NCBI GenBank assembly: GCA_022419385.1
Contig: JAJUBI010000001.1
Coordinates: 2,356,001 to 2,420,000, forward strand
Direction: 5' to 3'
Origin: Paraconiothyrium sp. Pb-2020
Taxonomy: Eukaryota > Ascomycota > Dothideomycetes > Pleosporales > Didymosphaeriaceae
DNA length: 64,000 nt
Positions 45,489 to 56,849 of the stretch are shown piece after piece. The position numbers were made by a program, and so were the translations under genes. Numbering within the stretch: the stretch's first letter is position 1; each line of letters begins with the position of its first letter. The notes beneath the pieces were generated by a model, which made no database searches, was not told the origin of the DNA, and worked only from the letters and a program-made list of their open reading frames with translations.

Positions 45489-46772
45489 CTATATGTACTT
45501 CCTCGGATCCAAGCTGCTCAAATTTGCACTCTTAACCTTTCCCTCCCACACAAGCTCACTCAAACACTTCGCCGTGCCAGGTGCGTTCTGAATGCCCCAG
45601 CACGTATGCCCAGCACCCATCAACAAGCCCCTAACCTTCGTCTCCCCCATCATCGGACCGCCTCCTCGGTTAACATTAGGCAAATAACACGCCTGTTTCG
45701 CCGTAACCTCACCGTCTCGTAGCTCTTCGGATATCGACGTGATCTCATCTACAATTTCCTGACATCGCGACTCGTCCACTTCGACCAGATCTGATGAGGT
45801 AGGTAAGGGGATCAGCGTGTCGCCTTCGCCACAGGCGTAGACTTCGTTATTGGGACGGGCGTAAATCTCGGGTGTTACTGTTCTACTTTTGCGCGTGTTT
45901 CCTCGTGGAAGATCGATGGATGTGAAGAGGCAGTACGCGGAGACCGGGCGACTCGGCCTTATTGTTACCGAGTGCGCGCGGAGAGCCGATATTGGGGCAG
46001 CGGGCCAGACGGTCTTTGTCCACGGGCCTGCAGTCAGGATGATGGTGTCTGCATCCAGCGTCTTTTCTTCGGAACTGTCTCTCGGCTTGTAGGTTACTGA
46101 CTTGACGGCTCCTGAATCCTGGTCGATGCTTGTCGCGCTGCCGTAGATGATGTTCACGCCCTGTTCTTCAGCTAGAGAGGCCATGCTGGTCGTGAATTGG
46201 TACGGATGCACCTGTGCTGTTGTAGATGGCGTACCCATCTCATCATACGCTTTGAGGCCCTCTGCTGCCACCCAGTCCAGCTCTTTCGGCACACCTGCTG
46301 CCCTCAGCAAACCAAGCGCCTTTTCACTCCGTTTCTGCAAAGATACAGAGTCCAAGTTGTCTTTATCCGTGGAAGAAGGAGCCTTATCCTTATGTAGAAT
46401 GCCGTACATGTCTATTTGCCCGCAGTGCACAGCACGGTAGCCCCATCTGTCTACACCTCCATGTTTTTCTGCTAACTCTTGGTGAAGTTTGTAGGAAAGT
46501 GGAACGATGCATGATGGGTATGCCCAGAGAGCGAGAAGACCGCCTGCTTTTCCGGACGCTCCACCAGCAATTTTTGTAGCTTCCAGTAAAGTTATACTAT
46601 CTCTTTCGCTGTTGTAGTTTGGATGATGCGACAGGAAATAGGCTGTTGTTGAACCTATGATTCCACCACCTGATGTTTCGTTAGCGCTGCGCTGATGAGG
46701 TCGAAGCGTGGGGGCGAAGAGGGGCAACGCACCGATGATCAGAATATTGCGCTTTTGTTGCTCTGCAGCCAT
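45489..46772 (-). CDS. TDA3: FAD-dependent oxidoreductase of the DAO family, Tda3-like
   Basis: Two exons, 46772-46733 and 46669-45489, give 406 aa. A 63 bp GTGCGT...CAG intron (46732-46670) lies inside the dinucleotide-binding loop; removing it yields IIGGGIIGSTTAYFL, a perfect GxGxxG. The intron is in frame and stop-free, so unspliced mRNA would still read through. The start at 46772 has a strong context (CACCATGG); an in-frame ATG at 46805 is possible. IAGGASGKAGGLLALWAYP follows the FAD site, and the C-terminal VNRGGGPMMGETKVRGLLMGAGHTCWGIQNAPG region, with a second glycine-rich motif, is typical of yeast Tda3 and its fungal relatives. Tda3 has been tied to endosome-Golgi traffic and glycine oxidation-like chemistry; the exact reaction is not certain. 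Confidence 0.88.
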   Translation of the reverse strand: MAAEQQKRNILIIGALPLFAPTLRPHQRSANETSGGGIIGSTTAYFLSHHPNYNSERDSITLLEATKIAGGASGKAGGLLALWAYPSCIVPLSYKLHQELAEKHGGVDRWGYRAVHCGQIDMYGILHKDKAPSSTDKDNLDSVSLQKRSEKALGLLRAAGVPKELDWVAAEGLKAYDEMGTPSTTAQVHPYQFTTSMASLAEEQGVNIIYGSATSIDQDSGAVKSVTYKPRDSSEEKTLDADTIILTAGPWTKTVWPAAPISALRAHSVTIRPSRPVSAYCLFTSIDLPRGNTRKSRTVTPEIYARPNNEVYACGEGDTLIPLPTSSDLVEVDESRCQEIVDEITSISEELRDGEVTAKQACYLPNVNRGGGPMMGETKVRGLLMGAGHTCWGIQNAPGTAKCLSELVWEGKVKSANLSSLDPRKYI

Positions 46773-47160
46773 GGTGTTTAGAAGGCGTGACGAAGTTTTG
46801 AGCATGAGATTGATATGTGGCGTTCGCAAGGCGGCAAGAGCTTGACGTCGATGTTTTTAGCTGCAGATTAACAAGATGACGTAACGAGCATTTATCGCAA
46901 CGATCATTGCCACGCATAAACAACGAGACGTATTGACACGAGTGCAAAGGTTGTAAAGGCAAGACCACGCAGTGGCTGTAGAAAACGCTAACGACAATAA
47001 AAAAGTATTTCCTTTTGGGTAGCCAGGCGCGTGGGTGGAAAGCTGAATATGAGGTTCCACATTGGGCGCCCTATTACAAGCGCCACGTAGAAGTAGAAGT
47101 AGTGAATGTACATAAACTCATACAATAGTAAAGCAGGCGCCGAACCCACCCGGCTTATGC
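46773..47160. other. Intergenic region between TDA3 promoter and WW-gene 3' end
   Basis: 388 bp. Both genes are on the minus strand. No motif was recognised. Confidence 0.45.
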
Positions 47161-48114
47161 TTAGAAGTCGCCGCCGCCCATATCACCGCCCATATCACCA
47201 CCCATGTCTCCACCCATATCCCCGCCCATATCGCCACCACCATCACCCCCATCTCCAGCGTCACCCATGGCTTCTCCAATCAAACCACCAGCCAGAAGTC
47301 CACCACCAAGTCCTAACGCAGCCGCACCACCTGCACCCATACCTCCGGATTTCTGCGGTCTGCCGTACATTCCTCCTCCCATTCCACCTCCATACCCTCC
47401 ATAGCCACCACCCATAGGCTGCCCATATCCAGGCTGTCCATACCCACCGCCGTAGCCGCTATATCCCTGCTGCGGATAGCCTTGCTGTTGGTGATAGCCC
47501 CCATACCCGCCTTGCTGTGGGTATGCGTGGCTAGATCCACCGCTCGCCTTGCCCATCAACTTGCCCAAGAAACTCCTGCTCTTGCCTTTGTCTTGCGTAC
47601 TCGAATCACCATAACCGGGCCTCAGACCCTCGGAGGACGAGCCTCCTGGGTTTGGATATGCGCCTCCGGCCGGTGCGGAATTGTAATACCCACTCGCTGC
47701 ACCCGCGCCACCGTGTTCACCAGACGTCCTCGCGCGCGCCTGTTCTTCTTCTTGCAATTTACGCGCTAGACGCTCGTCTTCGCTGATATCTGGTTGCTGA
47801 CTATAGGGGTTGTTGCTGGCCAGCTGACTCTTCTCCGACGCCGTGCCAGGTGCTGCGCCGGGTCCTGTGGAGTAAGAGGGCGGCGGGCCGTGGGGAGGCG
47901 CTTCGCCGGGCGGATAGACGGGCTCGGTGGGCTTGTCCCATTGTGATTTTTTGGTGTAAATGTTGACGTAGAAGTACTCGCTGTACTGCTCATTCCAGAC
48001 GGCTTTCCAACCTTCTGGAACTTTGGGCGGTGGTGGTCCCTAACATCGTCAGTCGCATACCATCGTATCGGTACTATGGCTATCTCATACCGAAGGAGGC
48101 GCAAAATCGGCCAT
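47161..48114 (-). CDS. WWM1: WW-domain protein with Gly-rich tail, Wwm1-like
   Basis: Two exons: a 24 nt first exon 48114-48091 (8 codons, MADFAPPS) and 48039-47161, joined over a 51 bp intron, give 300 aa. One WW domain spans about residues 16-48 (PEGWKAVWNEQYSEYFYVNIYTKKSQWDKP) with both signature Trp (19 and 42) and the final Pro. Such domains bind PPxY or proline-rich ligands. The rest is Gly/Tyr/Gln-rich, low complexity, then a helical GGAAALGLGGGLLAGGLIGEAMG segment, and five GGDM repeats at the end (ending GGGDF). The layout matches yeast Wwm1, which binds the metacaspase Mca1, and other fungal Gly/Tyr-rich proteins. A stress or aggregation-related role is inferred. Confidence 0.85.
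47174..47233 (-). repeat. Five 12 bp tandem repeats encoding Asp-Met-Gly-Gly
   Basis: Five in-frame units of consensus CCGCCCATATCA on the plus strand encode repeated DMGG at the C-terminus of the WW protein. Copy number may vary between strains because units are near-identical. Confidence 0.75.
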
Positions 48115-48826
48115 ACTCTTTGACTCAAGACTGACTGCCTGTGAAGAGTCCTTCACAAGTTACAAGGCTGTTACGAGTCGTGTCGTCGGTCAAGATGCAG
48201 TCGCTAACTCCGGGATGCGAGGATGAAAGCTTATATTCAGAGAGAACCAACAGGATAGACTCCTGTAACGATCACACAGCTGACGTACGTCAACCGGAGG
48301 GGCACAGCGGGGGTTAGCGTAGCTACAATAGCATGCTTTCGTCGTCACATGCGTCATTGTGGCGAGTGCGTGGCACAGCCACACTGTGTATCTCGCGGGT
48401 TCGTTATTACTGCCCCAACCTTCATAATGTTGTGCCCCATAGTGAGAGATAGAAGCCGTTGTAGACCAATCACACGTAGACAGATTACCATAGATTATTA
48501 CCAAGTATGTGCAGAGCGAAAGTCATCAGTGTCCTCTCCAGGTCCTCGCGCAAGTATGTCCAAAAGAATGCCAAGAGACAAGCAAGCAACAGATGAAGTG
48601 GCGGCTGGACACCATGGTGTGGTACCAGCTGTCTTGTGTGTATGCGCGCGCGCTGAGTATGCTCATCCAAAGAACCAAAATCAAACGCTAAGAGCTAGTC
48701 GAGACCAACAGTTTGAGTAGTAGACGCAAGCCATGCAGTGGACAATTATTCGTACAGCGCAAATCAATCCCATGTTCCTTCCGAGCTGGACGCTGCCCAG
48801 GTTGGCATTTCGAAACCGACAGGCCG
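48115..48826. other. Divergent/tandem intergenic region, 0.7 kb
   Basis: This holds the WW gene's promoter and the EDE1 3' UTR. Short overlapping frames (48349-48720 plus) have no domain. No RNA gene was seen. Confidence 0.5.
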
Positions 48827-51800
48827 CTAATGCGAGGATGTCAAGTAATCAGCAGCCTATGAGCGTTAGAAGAGCCTTTGCACTCTCAACAAATGTTCAC
48901 ATACCTTGTTGATGTCGTAGTCAAACTTCTCCAGCGCGCCTAGGGCAGCATCCCGGGAGTAACCCATCCCCGTCAGCTTCTTCAGAATGGGGTCGTCATG
49001 TTCCGTGCCAGTGCTGATAGCGCGGCCCAGTTGAGGCATCGTAGGCGACTTCGAGGATCCAGCGCCTTCGTCGCGGTCAAGCGAGTCGAATACCGACTTG
49101 CTAAAATCGCTCGGCGCTTGCAACGAACCCTTATCCTGAGATGATTCCATGTTGGAGAAAATCGCGTCCCAGTCTTGAGACGAGGATGCTGGCTGGGGTG
49201 CAGCCGGTTGCCCGAAGCTCCTGGACAGATGCTCAAAGTCGCTGAAGCTGTCTTCGCCGCTGTGAGCTTTGCCTGTGGGGGTCTGCTGCGATTGCATAGT
49301 GTTGGCCTTGGATGCAGCTGGTGAGTCAAAGACGGGGTTGAACTCATCGAATCCTTCGCGGTGTTGTGAGGCGAACAGGTCATCGTCCGTCTTATCATCT
49401 GCCTCTTTGGCATCGGTCAGATCGTCGAACCCAGCGTCAAAGTCATCGTTGAAAGCGGATTTGGGCTGAGCCTGAGCTGTCGTATCGCTGGGTGGCTGAG
49501 AAACGGCCGAGTGATAAGCATCCGAAGGCACCGTTGATGATGGGGTATCCGCAGGAGGTGGCGATGTTGTGGTAGATTTTGCAGCGGAAGAGCCACCAAA
49601 GAGAGCAGCACCATGCCCGCCCGCAGGTGATGCGAACGACTTCTCGGGAGATTGAGAGGTGGTTGGTGAAGTGGGATCAGTCCTAGCAGGGAGAAGGCCT
49701 CCAAACTCTGGCGGGAACTGGTTTGAACCGCTTCGGTGTGGGCCCACGGTGGATTCGTAGCTAGGAGGTGACTTCTGCGCAGTTGGAGAAGGCAGTCCCC
49801 CTACGTTCGAATCAAGGCGAGTCGTTGGCGGCGGAGCCGCGTAGAGGTCGTCGTGAGAAGGGTCACCACCAGCCGAAGCAGTGTTGGGCTGCGGGGCCTG
49901 GCTTTGTCCAACACTTGAACGATGCTGTTGAGGTGAGGCTGATGTGAAGTTGTCAGCAAAGCCTTGTTCACTTGCACTGTCGCTGTCATCATCGCGGCCT
50001 ATATCCTCGATGGGAGGAAACTCCTTGTTAAATTTGCTTGCTGCTCCGTTCGACTCTCCGTTGGTTCCAGTAGGCTCGGTGTTCTGGCGGCTAGAACCGA
50101 ATCCAGCAAATGCAGCGTCAAAATCAACCTTCTGACCAGGACGTGGTTGGTCATTAGTTGCGGGCGAGAACGGGTCACTACGACCATAGGTCTTACTCTG
50201 CTCGCTGAAACTGCTACCACCAGTAGGCATTTGCTGAAGCGGAGAGCTGGTGTCCCTGGGGAAAGCTCCGGGAAGGTCTTTGCTAGGCAGAGGGCCACCA
50301 AAGCCAGAGAAGGTGTCCTTTCGATCCTCACCCCTTGTAGTAGACTTGGTCTCGCTCGTGATGCTCGCCACTGGTGAAGCTGTAGAGATGCGGTCGAAAA
50401 GCGATGGGTTGAAGTTATCAGTCTCAGTCTTCTGGGTTTCGGAAGAAAGCGTGCGTTCTACTGCCGGAGGCTTGTCTTGTACGGGCGTTGCAGCGGGCGA
50501 GACCGCCGAGATGGTAGGCGTTTCATTGCCTATTCCGCTAGGTCCGCCGTATCGGCTCGCAGGGGCTGACACCTTGACCGACGAGCTGAAAGAGTCTGAG
50601 CGAGGCACTTCATTCCTCAGTGGCAGGAACGAGGATCCGAATTGACGCGATTCTGGGGGTGCAGGTGGCTCTCCAGCGCGAGGGGACTCCTGATACGACG
50701 ACAACGGCGGGGAGGTGGATGGAGTCGGCACATCTGGTCCCTCAGAAGAACGGACAGACTGGCCAGAAGGAGCTGAGAATGTCGGCACTTGGGTTTGGCT
50801 GTCCGCTCGAAAAGAAGTCGGAGGAGCTGAGGTCTGAGGGGAGCCGAACGAACCAAAGACGCTGTCGAAGTCTTTGTGAGGTCCAGCTTGGGCGAAACCA
50901 GAGGGCGACATGGTGTTCTCGGATGGCTGAGGTGACTTGCGGAAGAATGGATTAGTGTTGTGACTCGCGGTGGATGCTGCAGGACTTGCTACGTTCGAAG
51001 TTGGTCCTGCAGAGACACTACGGTACTCTTCCGCAGCCTTATTCAGATCATTTATCTCATTTTTGATCTTGTCGCGCTCGCCCTCATTGGTAGCAAGTTG
51101 TTTCTTGTTGATCGCTACCATACCCTTCTGTTGCCTGGCATCATTTCTCAACTTGTCAAGCTGGGGCCGCAGGTTTCCAATCTCAGCGTTGGCTTGCCTG
51201 ATACGATCCTTCAGATTATTATTCTCGCGCTGATCTGCCTCTAGAGCTGTCCCCACTTGCTGGTGTTGGCTCTGTAGATCTTTGAGGGTGCCTTCAAGTA
51301 TCGCGAGGTCCTGCTGGAGCTTCCGCGTCTCCGTCCTTGAGGATGCCAATCGGTCTTCCAAGGCTTTCACATCCTTCACCTCCTTCTCATACGCAGCCTT
51401 GAATTGGGACAGTCGTAGCTCCAGTTCGCGCTTTTGGTTGGTCACGCTGTTGAGGTCGCTTTCTGTAGCGCGACTTTTGTTCTGTACCTCTTGCATTTGA
51501 TTCCTCAGGGTGGTCATTTGATTCGACATGTTGGCCAATTCGGTGGAGTCCTGAGTCAGCTTCTTGTTAATCTCGGGGTCGCTCTCGCCTAGAAGATCGT
51601 CCATGGCTGAGGGTGGACCCCTAGGCGGACCGGAGCGCGCGGAGGCCCCAGTAGATTGGGTAGTGAGTGTTTGACCAAACGAAGAGGTGGGCAGGAAGGG
51701 CTTGAATGTTGAAGCAGGGTTCCGCGGTGAGGGTTGGAATGGTTGGGGCGAGGTGGGCGAGGCGGTCTTGCTTGCAAACGGATCGTTGTCGAAAGGTTTT

Positions 51801-53302
51801 GAGAAAGGGGCTGATCCACCAGTTGTCTGTTGTAGCTGCAGAGGCGCAGGTGCCGATGGAGCGGAAAATGCATCGAGCCCAAAGAGATCATCAGCGGCAG
51901 ACTTGGGCAGCGGAGCTGCAGGTGGAGGTTCCGGCGCCGCGATCGGTGCCTGCCTGATCTGATTCCGCATGGTCGGGGGGATTAGGTGAGGAGGTAGTGT
52001 AGTAGGCAGCGGAGTACGGTCTTGCTTCCGTTGCTGCCTGATGAGGTACATAGCAACCGCAAACTCATCCTTAGAGAGCTGGCCTTCGGAATTTATATCT
52101 GCAAGATCCCATATACCAGCAAGTACATCTTCAGGGAGACCAGAATCACTGAAGAAATGTACTGCCTGCTCTCCAGTTATGAAGCCACGGCCTGTAGTAT
52201 CGACTTTGTTGAAGAGGTTATCGTACGACGTCTTCTCTTGCGGACTGATGGCCCAGTCGCTTCCCGTCGCTTGCACAGATTGCGGCGGCGTGTTATACTG
52301 ATTGCGCAGAGGGCTGTGAGTACGTTGCGGTCCTTGTCCGCTGAATTGCCGGGGAATAGGCGCAATGGGATCTTGACGACCCAAGGGCGGAACGGGTCCT
52401 CGGCGTGCTGCAGCCTCGTACAACCCAGCGGGCAATGTGGTGGGGACCTGCTTCATGGCACCCGTGCGGAATGAGGCGAGGAGGTGCATTGCAATGATGA
52501 ACTCTGTCACGCCCAGGGCGCCGCGCTGTTCCGTATCCGCTAGGTTCCATATGCGCCCCAGCGTCTCATTCGGTAGCCTGGCCTTCTCGAAGATCTGTTT
52601 CGCATTCTCGCCTGCATTGCTGGGTCAGCTTGTCCTGGCTTGTTCAACAAGAAGCCATCCTTACCAGACAAAAGGCCATTGGAAGCGCCAGACTTCTCAA
52701 ACAGCCCCGCATACTCAGCCGCTTTGGCAGGCGACAGCGGAGGCACACGGATCGGGCCTCCTCCGCTAACCTGCGGCGTGATGTTGCTGGCAGGCGGTTG
52801 CGCGAAGGGTCCTGGTACGGGAGCTGCGGGAGCGGGAGCGGATGGGATGGATAAGCCCTCAAACTTGGGCAACGTAGGGGCGGCTGCGAAGGTTGGTTAG
52901 CTTGTGGTGTCTCAGCTTGTGATTATGTTAATGGGGGGCATATTACGCTGAAATGCAAGCTCTGGCGAGGGGTCGCGGCCTGCCTGGTAGTGGCCGATCA
53001 ACCGCAACACCTGGCAGAAGCCCGCCGACGTCAACAGACCGCGGTTCTCTGTGTCTGCGATCTGCCATATCTCGCCCAATACCGCCGGCTGCAATTTGGT
53101 GCGCTCGAAGAACTTGACGGCGACCTCGCCGGTTATGACGCCGAGCTTCTCGGTGTCGGCCTGCTGGAAGAGGTACTGGAAGGCGCGCTTCTCTTCGGGC
53201 GTGAGGTTCAGACTGTTCTCTACATCCGCCATTAACTTGCGCTGGAATAAGACATCATGCAATGAACGTACCGAGGGCACCGTTGGCCGCGAGATCCGCC
53301 AT
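48827..53302 (-). CDS. EDE1: EH-domain endocytic scaffold, Ede1/Eps15-like
   Basis: Five exons: 53302-53272, 53219-52947, 52883-52665, 52611-48905 and 48856-48827 (1419 aa). Three EH domains are visible: about 14-95 (LTPEEKRAFQYLF...), 145-225 (FEKSGASNGLLSGENAK..., NLADTEQRGAL) and 290-375 (SYDNLFNKVDTTGRGFI...). EH domains bind NPF peptides. A Gln/Glu/Lys-rich coiled coil (about 520-710) follows, then ~600 residues of disordered Ser/Pro/Phe/Asp with many FDAAFAGF-type motifs. The C-terminal UBA (LTGMGYSRDAALGALEKFDYDINK, about 1385-1410) is completed by a final 10-codon exon (AADYLTSSH). The protein starts clathrin-coated pits at the plasma membrane. Without splicing the last intron, the frame ends in 12 unrelated residues. 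Confidence 0.93.
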
Positions 53303-54129
53303 GGTGACTGTGGAGCTCTGGTGATGGCGAGCATTCAACGAGGAGGAGGCTGGAGCTTTGGCGCCGTGCAATGGCGGGTGGGGAAGCTAGACGTGCGCCT
53401 TCTGGAGGGTCCGGGGCGGCTCGCAAGACTTGTTTCGTCTACAACGACTGAGTACAACAGAGCCCTCGCACGCGCGCAGATGCTCGTCCAGATATGGATA
53501 CTGTGGAGATGCACGACTTGCGCAAAGCAATGGACATGTCCATCCCAGGATCTAGCTGTCTGTCGAAGGTCGAGCACGAGCCACCTAGACTGGCCTATCA
53601 AACGTGCAGTTGGCACATGCACCACCTGGCAGCGCAAAGCCCCCTTCACTCCTCGTCTGGCTTGCTTGCGTAGTCGCTAGGCTTGCTGGCATCCTTTCAC
53701 ACGTTGGTGCTGCATGCGCGAGACCGCTTTGAGTGGCACTTGCATCCGGACTGCGCCGGGAGAACGGAGATTCATTGCTACTATGCTATCCTACAGAGAG
53801 CCGTTTATTACGGCCCGATGGTTACACATTTTGTACAACGGGCGCCAAAGAAGCCTCCGGCAATGTATGCTCGGAACACGTAGTTGTGACGCCAAAACCA
53901 CGGCAGGGTGCGACATTGGACCGTACGCGGAAAAAGTGTGGAGAGTGTGTCCCAAGAGTACGGCACATGCCGATGAAATAGAAAAATGGAAACAACGGCC
54001 GTTATCGTTCGTGCCCTGAGAGGAGAATCGGGCCAGGGCGTAAAGTGCGTATACACAGCCCCAACCCTGGACATTGTGTCATGCAGCCGTACGTGGTGAC
54101 CCGATCCGGGGAGACTTTCGACGACATTG
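53303..54129. other. Gene-free interval downstream-side of EDE1 promoter
   Basis: This contains the EDE1 promoter and the 3' flank of the minus-strand mitochondrial-type gene. A plus-strand frame of 209 codons (53051-53680) runs antisense over EDE1 exons and shows no domain. Nothing else was recognised. Confidence 0.5.
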
Positions 54130-55041
54130 TCACCGGTAGTCGTGATGAGGATGCGGTTGCTTCAGCTTCGCGCTCTTCGCGTATGCTAAGCTTGGCGCAT
54201 GCTCTTCGCGTCGTCCCCACGCACGTCCGAGTAACCAATCGGTGACGGAGATGACCTTCGCAGTCTTGTCCCATTGACCGTTCTCCTCCACATGCTCGAT
54301 TGTGTGATTCGCAAGTCTGCCTTCCTCATCGAACTCGAAGATGAAAAGACCATGAAACTTCTCGTCCTTCTTGTGAGGGCGGTTGATAATGCTCGTGATC
54401 TTCTCAACTGCTTCACTGACTGGCCCATGCTCTTTTTCGGATTTGCACGTTTCCCACTTGACTATCAGCCTCTCGTTCTGTGTGTCTGCTGCGCAGCCGT
54501 TCTTGAACATGCGCTCGGATAAAATCTTCAGCTTGACATTGCCGACCACGGGTACACGACCCCATGCCATAGGCGCAGTCCATAATGCGGCTGTATATGC
54601 AATCTTGCCGCTCACTGTAGGGAGATGTGGATGTGACGAAGGGAATAGATGGAGGGTGACATTCGGCGCAAGGATATCTTGAGGAAGCGGCGATACTAAC
54701 AGGGTAGGAAGTCGTTCGTGGAGTATCCGTATAGCTGCAAGGATCAGCATCTGACTTGCAACAAACACATTGAATGACGTGTACTTACTATTCCCAAGTT
54801 TGAGGTTGCGCTCGTTCGGCGGACGGTTACCTCCGCTCTCCGCGTGGAGGGACGTCGCAGAAGCCGTGAACCATGTTCGCGACACGGAAGCCTGGCGGGC
54901 GCGTACCTCGGTGATGGTTCTCTGGTACTGCTTCAGGCCAAGCAACCGCGGTGCGGTCAAACAGGTGGTGGAGGAGGATGTGATTCGGAGGTTTGCGCGC
55001 GTAGATGAGGAGAACAGCCGCCGCATTCGACCGGTGGTCAT
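54130..55041 (-). CDS. Conserved mitochondrial-type protein, function unknown
   Basis: Two exons, 55041-54789 and 54734-54130, give 285 aa after removal of a 54 bp GTAAGT...GCAG intron. The intron is stop-free and in frame, so the unspliced form would be 303 aa, but splicing restores a smooth NLKLGN-T-IRILHERLPTLL. The N-terminus is rich in Arg, Ser and Thr with no acidic residues in the first ~40 positions, as in a mitochondrial presequence. The body contains a SnoaL/NTF2-like-looking end, IFEFDEEGRLANHTIEHVEENGQWDKTAKVISVTDWLLG, common to fungal proteins annotated only as mitochondrial. No catalytic motif is recognised. The last ~25 residues are basic and probably disordered. Confidence 0.75.
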   Translation of the reverse strand: MTTGRMRRLFSSSTRANLRITSSSTTCLTAPRLLGLKQYQRTITEVRARQASVSRTWFTASATSLHAESGGNRPPNERNLKLGNSKYTSFNVFVASQMLILAAIRILHERLPTLLVSPLPQDILAPNVTLHLFPSSHPHLPTVSGKIAYTAALWTAPMAWGRVPVVGNVKLKILSERMFKNGCAADTQNERLIVKWETCKSEKEHGPVSEAVEKITSIINRPHKKDEKFHGLFIFEFDEEGRLANHTIEHVEENGQWDKTAKVISVTDWLLGRAWGRREEHAPSLAYAKSAKLKQPHPHHDYR

Positions 55042-55399
55042 CGGTAGGAGAATGCAATCATAGGAGAGCGATAATATCTAGGGTGCCGAGTTGTCAAAAG
55101 TCCCTGGTGATGACCGCTGTTGCTTGGGGTAATTGGTGGTCGGACAGAGGTGGTACAGAATCGATAAGCGAAGATGACGTTAGGACTAGCAGAAGAGGCA
55201 AGAGTGGCAACCGTCAACCAGCCGCGGAGTATCCCCGCGTTTTCAACCTGTGGGTAAAGACGGCAGTTGAATATCGTTAGTGCTATGTGTGCTAGAGAGA
55301 CCGTATAAATAAATTCCTTGCTGTGTTCAAAGCGCACACTACATGAACCAGCCTGCTTTACAAACAGCTCTAAGATTAACGAGGTCCTTCTCCCATAAG
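55042..55399. other. Divergent promoter region
   Basis: 358 bp between the mitochondrial-type gene and the epimerase gene; it includes a TATAAATAAAT stretch at about 55303-55313 before the epimerase. Confidence 0.45.
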
Positions 55400-56480
55400 A
55401 TGGCACCACGAATTGTGTTTACTGGCGGTTCTGGAAAAGCTGGTCGACACGCGATACCTGAGCTTATTAAACGTGGCTATGAGGTGCTGAACGTTGATCT
55501 TATCGATTTTCCGGACAAGGAAGCCAATGTCTTCACTCTCAAGACGGATCTTACAGATAGTGAGTGTCCTCAATACAGTTCATTTCGAGGTTGGGACTGA
55601 GCACAGGTCCTTCATGTAGGTGGACAATGTTTTAATGCATTGACAACCCATTTCAACTTCTCTGGATACGAGGGTCCTCAAATTCCTGGTCCACCTGATG
55701 CAGTCATACATTTTGCTGCGTATGGTACGTATAGCATCTGCGAAGAGGGGCGAGAGAATGTACTGATATCGTTCTTGTAGCCAGGAACATGCTCGTTCCA
55801 GACAATGAGTGCTTCAAAGGAAATGCCACATCGACCTACAACGTGATCGAGGCCGCCTGTAAACTAGGAGTAAAGAAGATTATCATTGCCTCCAGCGAGA
55901 CCACTTACGAAGTGTGCTTTGGCCAAGGCGATCTCGATTATACATCTTTCCCTCTGGACGAAGAAGCTGTAAGTTATATCTAAACTCAGGCTCCAAGCCG
56001 ACCGAGCGCTGATGATGAACACGTCAGGATGTCAATCCGATGGACACGTACGCCATCTCCAAGCTCGTTGGTGAGCGCGTAGCTCGAGGATTCGCGCGCA
56101 GATTCGATGCGGACATCTACGCGCTGCGCATTGGCAATGTTGTGGAGCCGCATGAATATGCGCGGGATTTCCCCAATTACATCAGTGATCCCAAAGTGCG
56201 GAAGCGGAACGCATGGTCTTACATAGACGCCAGAGACCTGGGTCAAATCTGTGATCTGTGCATCAAAAAAGACGGTCTAGGCTTCCAAGTCTTCAACGCG
56301 ACGAACGACACCATCACGGCAACGTTCCCTACGCGACAATTTCTGGAGCAGTTTGCTCCGAACACGCCCATAACGCGTGATATGGGGGAGTGGGAGGCCC
56401 CGTTGAGTAATCGGAAGATTCGAGAGGTGCTTGGTTTCAAGGAAAATCACAACTGGAGGAAGTATTACAATCCAGAGTAA
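55400..56480 (+). CDS. NAD(P)-dependent epimerase/dehydratase (extended SDR)
   Basis: Four exons: 55400-55559, 55620-55724, 55781-55968 and 56028-56480 (301 aa). The first intron acceptor at 55618-55619 gives LTDS-GQCFNAL, while an earlier CAG leads to a stop. The Rossmann motif is TGGSGKAG near the N-terminus (VFTGGSGKAGRH). The catalytic pair is Tyr and Lys in DTYAISKLVGE. Substrate is unknown; relatives are bacterial- and fungal-type UDP-sugar or uronate epimerases and dehydrogenases. An in-frame ATG at 55343 would add 19 residues (Ser/Arg-rich, presequence-like), so the cellular site is uncertain. The start at 55400 matches the usual family start MAPRIVFTGG. Confidence 0.88.
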
Positions 56481-56849
56481 GCTGATCGTCGAAATCGACT
56501 AGGACGAAGATACGATCTCGCAGGTTGTAAGGAAAACGCCTGTAAGCTGGATAGATAGTATAGTTTGCAAGTGAGGCACCCGAAACATAACGGTTTTGGC
56601 CTGATACTGTATAACCGATGTTCACGTTTACGTGAGAGATGATGTACAGATAGCGATTATCGGCGTGGTGCTAGCGCCTTGGCACTCCCGGGCTGTCCCC
56701 TGGTCATGTCGCAACTTTTTTGTCTTCGTTGAATCGCTGGATTCCATCTCAGTCACCGGCGCACGATACCCATCTGCTGCATTTGCTGTTGCTCGTTGCA
56801 ATTTGTTCGTTCACTTGACTTGTACCCATCAGTCCACCGACTCGCCGAG
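56481..56849. other. Intergenic region, GGC1 promoter
   Basis: 369 bp between tandem plus-strand genes. No clear TATA box. No other feature. Confidence 0.45.

Noticed and set aside
53051..53680. 209-codon plus-strand frame
   Set aside because: Mostly antisense to the EDE1 5' exons; no domain.
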